A stretch of DNA of 64,000 nucleotides from Membranipora membranacea (Eukaryota; Bryozoa; Gymnolaemata; Cheilostomatida; Membraniporidae). Location of the stretch: positions 11,718,001 to 11,782,000 of the forward strand of contig OU612067.1 in the NCBI GenBank assembly GCA_914767715.1, written 5' to 3'. Under the pieces are notes generated by a model that was not told the DNA's origin, searched no databases, and saw only the letters and a program-made list of their open reading frames with translations. Shown in pieces: positions 1 to 11,400 of the stretch (position 1 is its first letter; each line of letters starts with the position of its first letter). Made by a program: the position numbers and the translations under genes.

Positions 1-802
1 TAACTCTAGAAGTGAATATCGAAATCTCTCGTTCGCATTGAAATACCCTTCGACAAGAATTCCCGGCTGCAAATGCTCAGATCACTGATATATAAAATGT
101 ACCTTCAGTGATAGAATAAGATTCTGCTTACTGCTAAAGCCCCAGAATACAATATCTTTCCCTATCACCATTGTTATGTTTTGAAAAGTGCCTAGTTATT
201 TGTTTTCAACACTGCACTTAGATTGTGATGCTTCTTTGATGTTTTTAAACAGGTCCTGACCAAGTTAGGAATGAACAACATAGTAGATCAGAGTCACAAG
301 AAATGAATGAAGGCAGGCTACGTTGGAAATACACAGTTGTTTGGCAGGTTAGTAAGTGATGCAAGCAAACTATATAATTGAGATTCAATCCCATCTTACC
401 CTGCCTTGATTCTGTGGTTGTCTTATGACCTGTCAGCAGTCAATAAAAGTTTTTTAAATTCTATTTTTTATTTACTAGCTCAACTACCAAAAATTGTTTG
501 ACCAATCAATACTATAAATTTGTAACGTCACACATTTAATGTAGCTCTACTGCCATTTATGCTTTCAGGATCCTGTTTACATTGGCTGTGCAAGTATTCG
601 TGCTGAGGTTCCATACCAGATTCATGGCAGTGGACTTCCAGCCTGGATGGACTTAGATACCAATATGTTTGAGTTCTTCTCAGTTGGGAATGAGTCGAAA
701 TCACTCAAAGTCAAAGTCTACAACAATGCTAACATCAGCTGAGCAGAGAAGGAGATAACTTTTGAGAACAATGGCACCCGTGGGTAAAACAATGTCAACG
801 GC

Positions 803-836
803 AATTGATCGATTGATTGATTGATTGATTGATTGT
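803..836. repeat. Short (ATTG)n microsatellite
   Basis: About seven GATT/ATTG units sit just after the gene A FN3 exon. The same unit forms the long array at 61859-62010 beside a non-LTR element. It may be a leftover retroelement tail, but nothing adjacent proves it. Confidence 0.7.
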
Positions 837-1156
837 ATTTCTGTCACTGACATGACATATGTTTTGAAAAAAAGTTTATTTAGCTCGAGTGCTGCCTGGT
901 TAAAAAAAATAGATGTGGTCTAAAATATTATCCACAATGCTGCCATGTAGCGTTTAAATCGCTGTCCGGTTTGTCAGGAGTGAAATCTGAAATAAGTTGT
1001 TTAATGCGCATCCAACATTGAACAGTTTGAAAGACATCAGCCAAAAGAGTTAATTTGCTGATTTTTTTGTGGTTACCACCTTGTAAGGACGAGATGCTAG
1101 ACGAGTGTTTTGTCAAGGATAGGGGTAGTCAAGAGAAAAAACAGAGGAGGCCTTTC

Positions 1157-1860
1157 ATTAAAGGTTTCCTAGCAGAGTTCCATACAAGACAAATCAGCAA
1201 CACCATGGTCAAATTTTCATCACATTTAAACAGATAGGGGCCCCTTGGCAGCTGCTCAAATACACCAATGTCTAGCTGCAGCCTCAAATACATGTCTCAG
1301 TTGATGAAGGCATTTGATGATGCGTGTTCGTTCCGTTTCGCTCATGATTATATATACCATTCATACTGAGTTACTTTTGGCTAATAACTAAGGATAGGTC
1401 ATGTGACCTTTCGGGTATAATGGCTGGTTAAAATCAGATATAATTTGATTAATTCAATATCCAGAATGTGTTGGTGAGTTTGAAATGAGAATACAGACAT
1501 ATGCTGAGTATTAAATCGGCTGATATATTAAAAATATCAAAGTTTAGTGCAAAATTCAGTTTTTAATGTCTGTTGATATGCCATAATGTCACATGACTTA
1601 TGCATAGTTATTAGCCAATAGGAACTCAGTATGAATGGTATATATAATCATGAGGAAAGAACACGCATCATCATTAGCCATCATCAACTGAGGCATGTTT
1701 TTGGGGCTGCAGCTAGATTTTGATGTATTTGAGCAGCTGTCAAGGGGCCCCTATTTGTTCAAATGCAATTAAAGTTTGACCAGGTATGTAAAAGAGTGTC
1801 ACGCACAACATGGTGCTGCTGATTTGTCTTGTATAGCACCCTGCTAGGAGACCTTCAATA
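1157..1860. mobile_element. Foldback/MITE-like element with ~240-bp terminal inverted repeats
   Basis: The sequence from about 1157 to 1400 reappears reverse-complemented at about 1615-1860. Matching blocks include TTCCTAGCAG at the outer end, ATACAAGACAAATCAGCA, AGGGGCCCCTTG, GCTGCTCAAATACA, CTAGCTGCAGCC and ATATATACCATTCATACTGA. A loop of roughly 200 bp lies between the arms. No coding capacity is seen, so it would be a non-autonomous DNA element. No clear target-site duplication was recognised. It sits inside gene A between an FN3 and the sushi exon. Confidence 0.85.
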
Positions 1861-3204
1861 TCAACTATATCTCCTCTAGTATTGTAAATTACAGAGACAA
1901 TCAAAAAATGTGGAGAGCTCCCTCAGATCGATAATACTTACCTTGTTGATGATGCAGAGGGCTTTGAGCTAGGTTCGAAAGTTCTCTATCAGTGTGACAC
2001 CAGCATTGAGTCAGGAGATGGACTTTACACATGCTCAGCTACTTCTTCTGGACCGGAATGGTCTGGAAATTTTCTCGTATGCAAGTCACAAGATATCATT
2101 GGTAAGGATTGGCTGGACATTGGTGGATCATCTGACTCAGCATTTTATTTGCTTGTAATTGTATCAATGACGTGGTGCATAAGTCGCAAAGCTGCTGGGT
2201 TGTGATAGAATGATGACAAAAACGTTCTTGTATGTTTCAGTTGCAATCCTTGTTGGCATTTTTGTTCCTGTGATAGTTACAATGGGGATACTTCTTACTC
2301 TACTCTATGTGAAGATGAGATGAGACAAATTAAACCAGGTTCCGATACTACTATCAAGCAGCCAGCCTTAGCAATACATACTCAAGAAAGAAAATCTGAC
2401 ACTCTTGCAAATGAAGAGCTTAGTCCAATACCTTCAACAGGTTATGTTGAAATACTCAACCAAGGTAAGGCGGCGACTGTTCAAGAAAAAGAGCATGTAA
2501 ATAGTGAGCTAACAATTGCAGGTGAACAGCCTCAATATGAAACTTTGAACCCAAAGACCTATGCAAACATGACAGAAGCCATTTTTATGAAGAGACAAAA
2601 TAAGTCACTCATAGACACTATGAACTGAGTTCTGAATATCTAATGCCTACCCTGTTTTTGTAAGTAAATTGTCTGAAACTGTCCAAGTACCAAACTAATA
2701 CTGTGTCATGTCATATCATATGAGTATGATCTTTCATTCATTAATTTCATTATTTCAGCTTTTTTCAGCTTTTACTTGCCTATTAATATTCAATGTATTT
2801 CAATCTTCAATTGCATTTGATCATAAATGACGCAACTAAATAATGTTTTCTCCAGGTTTCCATCTGTTTTCACCAGCGCTATATATCCCAATATTACATA
2901 ACAGAAAAAATACAACCTTGCACTGATCACCAAATCAATATTGTTAGTTCACCTGCACTGTAAAAATTAAAGGCACGAACATGGTACAAAAAGAGGTACA
3001 TTGAGGGTAAAGAAATTTGTGACAACATAGGTACCCTTTTATGTACCCTTTTGAGGGTACCAGATTGTACCATTATATGTGAAACGGTACACTTCAATGT
3101 GCTTCTTGCGTACCTTCTTTGAGGTACGCCAACGTACCTTATAATGGTACTATGATGTACCATGATTTGTGAGAAGGTACACTATAATGCGCCCTTTTTA
3201 GTAG

Positions 3205-3528
3205 TACCGTAATACCTCACCCTATAAGGCGATGCCTTATAAGTGAAGGTGCCTATAAGAGAGGAGCATATAGGTGCGGCTATCATTCGAAGCATTTTTA
3301 TATTTATATTGGACCAAAACTGCTCCTTTTAATGGAGGCTGAATAGCTCAGTGTGTAGAGCGTCTGCGAACATATGATGTTGTGTGTTCGAAACCCATCA
3401 AGGTCATTTTTTTTTTCAAAATGGTGCCTTATAGCTGTTGGGTGGTTTATAACTGGGGCAGTTTTATTATTTCCGAGAGAGGTGCTTCACTTATAAGGCC
3501 GGCGCCTTATAAGTGAGGTATTACGGTA
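3205..3528. mobile_element. TIR element (TACCGTAATACCTCAC) carrying a tRNA-like core
   Basis: The ends are exact inverted copies, TACCGTAATACCTCAC at 3205-3220 and its reverse complement at 3513-3528. Inner CTTATAAG-type palindromes follow (GCCTTATAAGTGA). The middle carries a tRNA-like sequence. A related piece lies at 50754-50900 in the opposite orientation, starting TACCGTAATTCCTCAC. It is short and non-coding, so non-autonomous. Confidence 0.75.
3337..3406 (+). repeat. tRNA-derived SINE-like core
   Basis: A-box-like TAGCTCAGTGTGTAGAGCG and B-box-like TGTTCGAAACCC are spaced as in a tRNA. The acceptor arms do not pair well, so this is a tRNA-derived promoter rather than a working tRNA gene. 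A second copy on the minus strand at 50816-50900 keeps GCTCAGTGTGTAGAGCGTCTG and GGGTTCAACCC. Confidence 0.65.
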
Positions 3529-3699
3529 CTTTCATGATATTACATAGTACAGAATTGCGTACCATTCTTCAAACTATTTTCGGTACCTTCTTATGGTACC
3601 GTCATGTGCCATGCTATGAAAAAGGGTACCTATGTTGAAACAAACGTGTGTACCCTTGCAGTACCCTTTTTAGTAACCTTCAGATGGTACAGTTCTGTA

Positions 3700-4728
3700 T
3701 TATATTTAGAGATTACATGAATCGACAGTGCTGAGATAAGTCATATTTTATTTATATAATTCTAATTATGACAGAAAACATACCTAAACAATACAGAATA
3801 GTCAATGGACCAAGAAAATACACGCCAACAGCCATATCTCAAAGCAGATAAGGAGCAGTTAGTGTTAACATTTTGTCATTGGGCCTATTCATTGCATTGA
3901 AGTATTACGAGCATCGGCTTTATCTAACAATATGGGACTTAAGATAGAGACACAGAGGGTCAGCAAATATGGACTTTGTATATATCATTGGAAAGCTCTT
4001 GATACAAGAAAAATGTTAATTTAAATTAAAATTGAGTTGCATCATGTAACGTTGTGCTGTTCACTAAAATACTGACATTTGGGTTTATAGTTTGGGTGAT
4101 TGAAGCAATATGGTGGCTGCGTGGTGGATATTGATGAATGTTGGTATACCAAAACTATCCAATAGAACAACCATATGACCTATTGTTACATTATTACCTG
4201 TGTATGGATTGTTTGGGTTAGGCCTGACATTTTGGATACCAGAGTATACATGTAATCATCAGCAAATGAAAAAAAAGGCCCCATTCATCAAGTCACTTAA
4301 TTCAGACTTACTTACTATAATTAACATCTATAACTAACCCAACAAGTTAAAATAGACACAATATTCAAGTTTTTCTCAGAGTTCTTATTTGTGAAGGTCT
4401 GGATTGCTTAAGTGGGCCCATGTATAGTAAAATTCACAAAAAAAGATAAAACAGCACAAGAATAGTTAGTCATCTACTCGTCACTAATGTTGTGTGTCCA
4501 TGATGGCAGTACATAAGAACACCTGCTACATCTTCTTTTAAAGTATGTATGAGTAGAACAAACTTGTGTTCAAGGCCAATTCATGGTCCAGAACAAAAGA
4601 ATCTGACCTCACATATTGGCGTTCAGTCAGAAGTGATGTCCATGAATAAGCAGGGCTACCCTCAACTTTGATGATCTGTAATTACAGCTGCATGTCACAT
4701 AACTCACCTGCTGTGGCATTTATGACTA
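3700..4728. other. Intergenic, nothing recognised
   Basis: AT-rich sequence with no ORF, receptor exon, tRNA box pair or obvious repeat that could be supported by eye. Confidence 0.6.
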
Positions 4729-4859
4729 GTTATGTACCATTTTGGAGAATAGAATCAATATATTCCACAGCTTTCGATATAATGCTTAATATTTAATATT
4801 TAGCATTATATTGAAGGCTGTGTAATATATTGATTCTATTCTTAAAAATGGTACATAAC
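4729..4859. mobile_element. 131-bp near-perfect palindrome, MITE-like
   Basis: GTTATGTACCATTTT at the left end is matched by AAAATGGTACATAAC at the right. Inner blocks AGAATCAATATATT, CACAGC and TATAATGCTTAATATT also pair across a centre near 4794. It is non-coding and short. The structure fits a small MITE or a hairpin-forming repeat. Confidence 0.8.
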
Positions 4860-5146
4860 TTACAACTATCGACTAATATAGATTTAATTGAATGAGTGTA
4901 AATCTAAAACAACACCTCTTGTTATTAAAGTGGATAAAAATAGCTGTTAGCAGTGTAGGCCTATAACCTCCAGCATAATATGATAATGATCATGTTATAC
5001 AAAACTAACTTGTTCAGATATCTCAACTCTCATCCCACATTACTGCTCTGAGTTCAAATAGAATTTGGATAAAAGGAAAGTCTGTCACATGTTAAGCGCT
5101 ACATCCTTGTTATTCCCTCTTAAACTCAGGCAGATGATAGGCAAAC

Positions 5147-5495
5147 ATTACGCTTTACGTCAGTTCGGACAGTTTATTATTAGCACTGTTTTTTAATGAG
5201 TACTTCATTCAAGGTTCAATATGATATGAATAGAAAAAATATCAAGTGAGCATTGAAAAACAAAAGAATGAATGGTTTTTTGCCTTTGGGAATGTATAAG
5301 TAAATCTAACTCAGGCTTATTCGCTATTAACAAGGAAGTTAACTGAATAGGCTGTTGGCTGTTAGAGAAAAGTGTTCCATTCGTCTGCTTGATTTTGAAT
5401 TGATAACATTGTCTGTAACTGTTGATTGGGTTCAGTCTAAAAACTACCTGTCAACAAGATATGAGCTACTGAGTACTGATACTTAGGAGTCAACC
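5147..5495 (+). promoter_or_regulatory. Conserved 5' flank of gene B
   Basis: The ~350 bp before the gene B start codon closely match the 340 bp before the gene C start codon (30477-30816), including TTTATTATTAGCACTG, TTCGCTATTAACAAGGAAGTTAACTGAATAGG and the stretch next to the ATG. It is likely to contain the promoter and 5' UTR. No confident TATA box or initiator was identified. Conservation may only reflect recent duplication. Confidence 0.45.
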
Positions 5496-8400
5496 ATGGT
5501 ATGCTTCAAGTATTTTTGGACTATTCTAGCTGGCCTGTTCTTCCTACTGGTTCCAGGTAAGACTATGACTGTATGCTTGAGATTCTGTGTTGTGTCGCAG
5601 CCATAACTATAATGGATTTAAGTGCTCAACGCCATCTCATCTGCTGGCTCCTGGCTTAATTTTGTCAAGTAGCTCAAAAGGAATCTAGTGTGTACCCATG
5701 AGAATATGCTTGCTCTACTAGTATGCAGTGAAATTCAGCAAAAGAACAGGTGACCTCCTGCATACAACTCAATGTATGGCTTCACATCTATATTATGTTC
5801 TGATAAAGAGTGCCAACAGATCATCACTCAATTCTTATCATCATGTAGATCCGCAGCTTAAAATATTGTTCCATATATCAACCAAAACACTCCTCAATAA
5901 ACATACATTAGCCCAAAGCCATAGGGTTAAATCTTCTTGGGGATTAGGTGCAGGTCTGCCAACTGTACGCTTTAAAGAGTATTATACTAGGAGCCATCAA
6001 TTAAGGTCTCTATACCATTAAGATTGATAGCATGGCTGAACAGGAGACAAAAAGAGCATACAATAATGATATCCATAAACGGTCATAGTTTGGTAGCTAA
6101 TTAGAAAGCATGACTAATTTATTTCAGGTTTTCCTTGTCTGTATGGTTTGAGTCTCAAGATCTGAATGATAATCAACCCATCCAAAGTTGAAGAAGTTTA
6201 TCACCTGCCATATAGTTTTGTCCTCAAATTGACCTATTCTCAGATCGTGTAGGTGGCGCTCACTTGCAGAGTGTGGTGAGATAGTAGATATGGCTGCGAT
6301 TTCTATTTCTCTTGGTAGTCATTTATCCTCAACGTCTGGTTTAGATGATGATTGTCTGGAGAGTAGTATATTGTTGCATTCACCAGGTACATGTTCTACT
6401 TTAAATGAGTGTTCAGAGTCTTGTCTCTGGATTCTGGTTGTGAGGTCGCTGACATTGTTTTGTGTTGACTATCGCTACAAGGGATTTGTAATCAGTCTTA
6501 ATCGCACCATAGTGTATGTCCTACAATGTACATCTCAAACTTCGAGCAATTCCACGCTATTTTTAATGCTTCTCACTCGATAGTCAACGTATCTGTTAGA
6601 CTTTGATTATAGCAGTAACATCTGAATGGGTTTAAAAATGTAATCAGCACTCAAGGGATGTCTTCTAGTGATATCTGATAATAACCTGAATAAGCACCCA
6701 GTTTTGTCATGAATTTGGCTTCTGATAATTTGGTGTTATCGACAGAACGTGTGTCATGCTTTCAGCCCGATCCAGGTCACCACATATGCAGATTTGAGTC
6801 TTGGGTCTTCCTTAGGTACTTGAACCATACTTGGGCGCCATTCGGTAGCAACAGTCACTTTAGATATGATGCCCTTACTCACCATGGCTGATATTTGGAT
6901 ATAGGTAGTTGGGTCGGTGACACCTTGTACGGTACATATAATGCGGTGGGTTTAACATCTTCCCTTAGCTGGATTCTTTACGGCTCAATGACATCGACTT
7001 TGCATAAATATCAGCAAACTCATGGTGAAACTCAACAGATTTATCATCATTCAAATACATTGCATTGTTTGAGACCGAGCCAATGCATTGATATATAATG
7101 AGTTGGTACATTGATTATCCACAACTTTTTCTCATCGATTGATTTATAGTCAAACCTGAGCTGCACTTTTGTGAGACCTCTTACAAGAAAAGTATACCAC
7201 GCCTGCACCAACAGTTTCTTATCTGAAGGTTTTAGCCTGCTCTGGTTACCTTATTATGTCTGATATCACCCACAATAACCTCTGTACTTGAGTCAAGTTG
7301 AAAGCAGAAATGATATACTTTTTTATCTATCATTGGAATGATCCTGATACTGTGATTAGCAATATAGAATATATTAAATAAATTAAAAATTTGAAATTTG
7401 TTCTTCAAAATTTTGCTGGGTTCTGATAGGGTGTTCACAAGGTTTATCTCCCCATGCAGCAATCGGAAGCAAAAACACAGAGGAAATAATGGGCAAATTC
7501 CTCATAACACCAAATCACTTGAGATGTGATCCTCTGGTTGAGGGGCAACTTCAAACTCAAACATCAGATAATTTGTATTAGCATTAGCATTGTAATATTA
7601 GAAAGAAGTTTACCTTACTGTTCTTTCTGAAAATATCATACTTTAAAAATATAAGTTAAAAGCAACTTGTTCCTTGTATGTCATGTTATGTTATGTATGC
7701 ACTTTAATAACCGATCAATGCCGGAGCAAATAAGATCATGTTAATAGAAAAAGGAGCGAAATCTAAAAGTAATTATCTATCTATCATGATGACATTATTC
7801 GTATTTCATGAATTACATACAGGCAAAATATAAAAAATGGTCTGGTCAGGTAAAAGAAAGAAAGTATGACACTTTAACTAGAAAAACCTATAGAAAAGGC
7901 TTTTTGATAGTAGGGCTGTGCGGGTTTTTGCCTGAATATATCTGCCGCTGTGTGCAGAAACTCGGTGAGTGTTTGTGTATTTGTGGAGCAGGTGGTATGA
8001 CTCAGTCTTGACTCTATTAACGTAGCCACGGAAAATACGTTCTAGCACAACATTGATACCATCAAGGCCAGCAACTATTTCTCTGTTTTCGCTGCCATCG
8101 ATATTAGGCAACATGATACGTAGACAGAGCCGCTGATACTTTTCAAGTTTCTCCTGATCGTTCAGAGATATATTTGGGTACCATGAAGGTGCGGCATATG
8201 TCAATAGAGGTACAATGCGTGACTTGTAGAATGTACACAAACTGTCATTATTCACTCCAGCTTTCCGCAGTTTAGTGATGGCATGGAAAGCTGGTCTGCA
8301 TTTGTCAATGATTGTCTCCACGTGCTTACTAAAATGCAAATGTTGATCAAATGTAACACCGAGAAGCTTAGTGGTCTGGTGTTCTTCGACTACAGAATCA

Positions 8401-11400
8401 TTGGTGATTATTTGATCAGAGCTTATGGTCTTCCGAAGAGTGAATGTGATAACATTCGACTTGGAGGCATTTAGAAGCATATGGTTTTTGTCGCACCAGT
8501 TAGCAGAATAGTTGGCTGCTTCCTGTAGTGGATTATGCGACAGGGATATTGTTGCTTCGTGAGCAGTAGATTCAGTGATGACAGTACTAGCTCTAGATAG
8601 GTGATGGTAAATTGTGGTGTCTTCCGCATACTTGATGTGTTCTGCATCAGGCGTTAGATCGTGAATGAATAAATTCCACAGGATCGGTCCGAGGATTGTG
8701 CCCTGTGGGACGCCGATGTGGCTAGGAAGATACTGCGACGTATGACACTGATACTTTACGCACTGGAACCTGTCAGAGAGAAAGCTTTGCACGAGTCTGA
8801 TTGTGCAGGGATTGATGTTGAGCTTGAGCATCTTTTCTACTGCGATCTCTGGCTGCATTCGATCGAAATCTAGCATAAGGGCTTGAGTGGCAACTGTATA
8901 CTTACTGTCTAAGGCGTTTATTATGTCGGTTGTGAGCTTCGCCAATGCGTCTGTGGTGCCCAGGGATGGTGTATAGGCAAACTGTTCAGGCATCGGTGGC
9001 ATGTCAGATCTAAGGTGTGAGGATATGACCTTTTCAGTTATTTTCCCAAGATGGTAGAGAAGACTGATAGGGCGCATATCCTTAAACTGTGTGGGATGCT
9101 TCAGTTTGTTCAAAGGGATCACTTCTGCTTTCTTCCGCATTGCTGGATAAATACCACAGGAGAGTATTGCGTTGATAATGTGCGTTATAGGCTCACTTAG
9201 AATGTAGTTGTTATTCTTTGAGATCCAGCTTGGGAAGTAGGCAGTGGTGGTTGCTTTTTGAGTATTTATTTGTCCAAGGAGATTGAAAACCTCCTGTTCA
9301 TTTACTTGCAGAGAAATTCCGTTATCTGGAATTTCCGGGAAAACCCCTGCTTCTTGGTCTTGGACATAATAGGAATTCAGTCCGTGAACTCCGCTATCGG
9401 AAGCCAGCTATCTTCAATGAAGATAACAGGGGCGTTGTTACTATTAGATTGTTCACCAGTGAGCTTTTTAATATCCTGCCACCACCTCTTAGTGCCCTTG
9501 ACTGCATTGTTTATGTTATTATCCGATAATCGATGAAGGACGCTTTCCTGATGTGAAGCTAGAAGCTTACTAAGGAACTTCCATGCAGGGTTATTGTTTT
9601 TATGCGCGCGCTTCTAAGCTCTTGATAGCTTTCTAATCACAGGTGATATGATGCAAAGCTTACCAACAGGTACCCTGACCCGCTTCACCGGACAGTGCTT
9701 TTCAAAGAGCTGACAGAATTTTGTGCGAAAAACCTCTGCTTTTTCATCGACTGTTGTTGCTTGATATATATCGTCCCAAGAAACTGTTGTGAGCTCGTTT
9801 GTGAGGGCTATTTTAGTTTGAGGTGTGATGGTAAGTTTTTCAACAGTTTGGTATGAAGAACTTGGTATGCGGTTCATTACAGGAATGGAAACTGCACAGT
9901 GGTCGTTGGTAAGGAGTGGCGGTTCAGCTCTACATCCACATGTTTTATACTCTTCATGTCGGTAAACACCAAATCAAAGCATCTATCATTCCTGGTGTTG
10001 AAGTTTAGGATCTGCTCAAGGGGAAACAGATTTGTTACTTCCGATGTGTCAAGATCATTAAAGTCCCCACACAGTAAGATTTTAGCTGATTTATACTTAT
10101 TTAGATATTTACCTAGAGTGGTGATAATGTTTTCTATGGTGGCGTCTCTATGTTTCTTTAGAGTATTAGGGGGGTGATATAGATTCCCAAATATAATAGG
10201 TGCCTGGTTTTGGTGCTGCAATAAAAACCAGTAGCAGGAGACTTGAGATGTTGAGTATTCACACAGTTTTATCACTGGTAGGTTATCTCGAACATATATC
10301 GCCATCCCTCCACCTCTTCATTTGTTTCCCCTATCACAGGTATGTATGTTATAGCCTTCTAGATTGTATAGACTGTCCTTGCTTTGATTTAGCCAAGATT
10401 CAGTGAGCGTGATGATATCATATTTATACGCTATGAGCTTGAGCTCGTCGAACTTAGCTGGAGTGATCGATCGTATGTTGTGCATATATATGCTAGGCAG
10501 CTGTTGATTTGCGACAGCATTGGCTTGGTGTCTATTAACTTTTCTTAGTGACATGAGATGTTTCGGTGCCTGCTTTGTCATTATAGTGGTTTGACGATGC
10601 GTGATGATTGTTGTGATAGGATACTGAAAGCCAACGCTTATAAGATTGCCGTTGATAGCGGGGCTCCCCTGAAAGCGTTGTGATCTCATGCGAGTATAAT
10701 GAGCCCTCATGATTCTGTTGGTAACAAGCGATGGAATAGCCTGAGGGTTCATGATGTGATCTGAGCATGAGCTTAGGCTTGCAAGATGGCTTCTATCAAA
10801 ATCTGCTAAATCATCAGATAACAACAAAGATTCAGTGTTTAAAAACTTAACTGAAAAGCATGACAGGTGTATAAAGAGGATTAAAATGAGCTTGAAATGG
10901 AAGCCAGTCATTTGGTCAAGGTAAGCACACAGTAACAATAAAAAGACTGGCTAAAAAACAGTGTAAGAAGATAAAATTGCAGAGCAAAGTAAAAAACAGA
11001 CCTGACCAGTAAAAGACCTTACCTCGATCATGTAGCATAATTGATTTTTATTAATCAATGTAAAATCCGCTACACAGTTGAAAACTACTGTGTACGGGAT
11101 TTTACCTTGATAATAATTAATTAATTTCATTACAACGGAACATCTCATGCTTTTACCTATTACAGCTCTCATATGTTAGTCTTTTTTTGGATTTTTTCTT
11201 CATTGAATGTTTCAGCTGAGTCACAAACATGGCCCCAAAACGTGGCGGAGGGTAAATCAGTATCAATTCAAACCACCTCCCTATCTCCAGCCAGTTTTCA
11301 GAAATGGGGAGACAAGGATAACCTAGTAGACGGATTATGGACAGCAACGCTGCAACCCAATAATAATGCACCTTCAGAATGCTCTGGATGTTTTGCTAGC

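Larger units (their letters stand above)
253..2628 (+). pseudogene. Gene A: 3' remnant of an FN3/sushi/TM receptor, disabled
   Basis: Four exons of the receptor family are visible. 253-347 is a type-B FN3 first half ending in RLRWKYTVVWQ. 569-779 is its second half, with an in-frame TGA at 740-742 after VYNNANIS. 1895-2101 is a sushi/CCP exon with four spaced cysteines (KKCGELP, YQCDT, YTCSA, LVCKS) and a PEWSG tryptophan. From 2241 comes a transmembrane exon starting VAILVGIFVPVIV. The TM frame stops at 2321-2323 (VKMR*). The cytoplasmic tail continues in another frame (2320-2628) and keeps SH2-type tyrosines YVEI, YETL and YANM. The FN3-11 and RPTP-like exons that should lie between FN3-10 and sushi are absent, and a 0.7 kb foldback element occupies the gap. 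The stop and the tail frameshift make this a pseudogene. The alternative is assembly error or an unusual splice form. Any 5' part lies outside the window. Confidence 0.75.
2975..3690. repeat. GTAC-rich repeat block interrupted by a nested element
   Basis: The flanks of the inner element (2975-3204 and 3529-3690) hold over 20 GTAC tetramers, many as GGTAC/GTACC, in about 390 bp, where one or two are expected. The two sides are partly reverse complements of each other, for example GGGTACCTATGTTG against CAACATAGGTACCC. It looks like a diverged palindromic element into which another element inserted. No ORF is convincing. Confidence 0.7.

Noticed and set aside
7841-11008. 10-bp inverted match CTGGTCAGGT near both ends of the antisense retroelement
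   Set aside because: It is too short, and non-LTR elements do not have terminal inverted repeats; likely chance.
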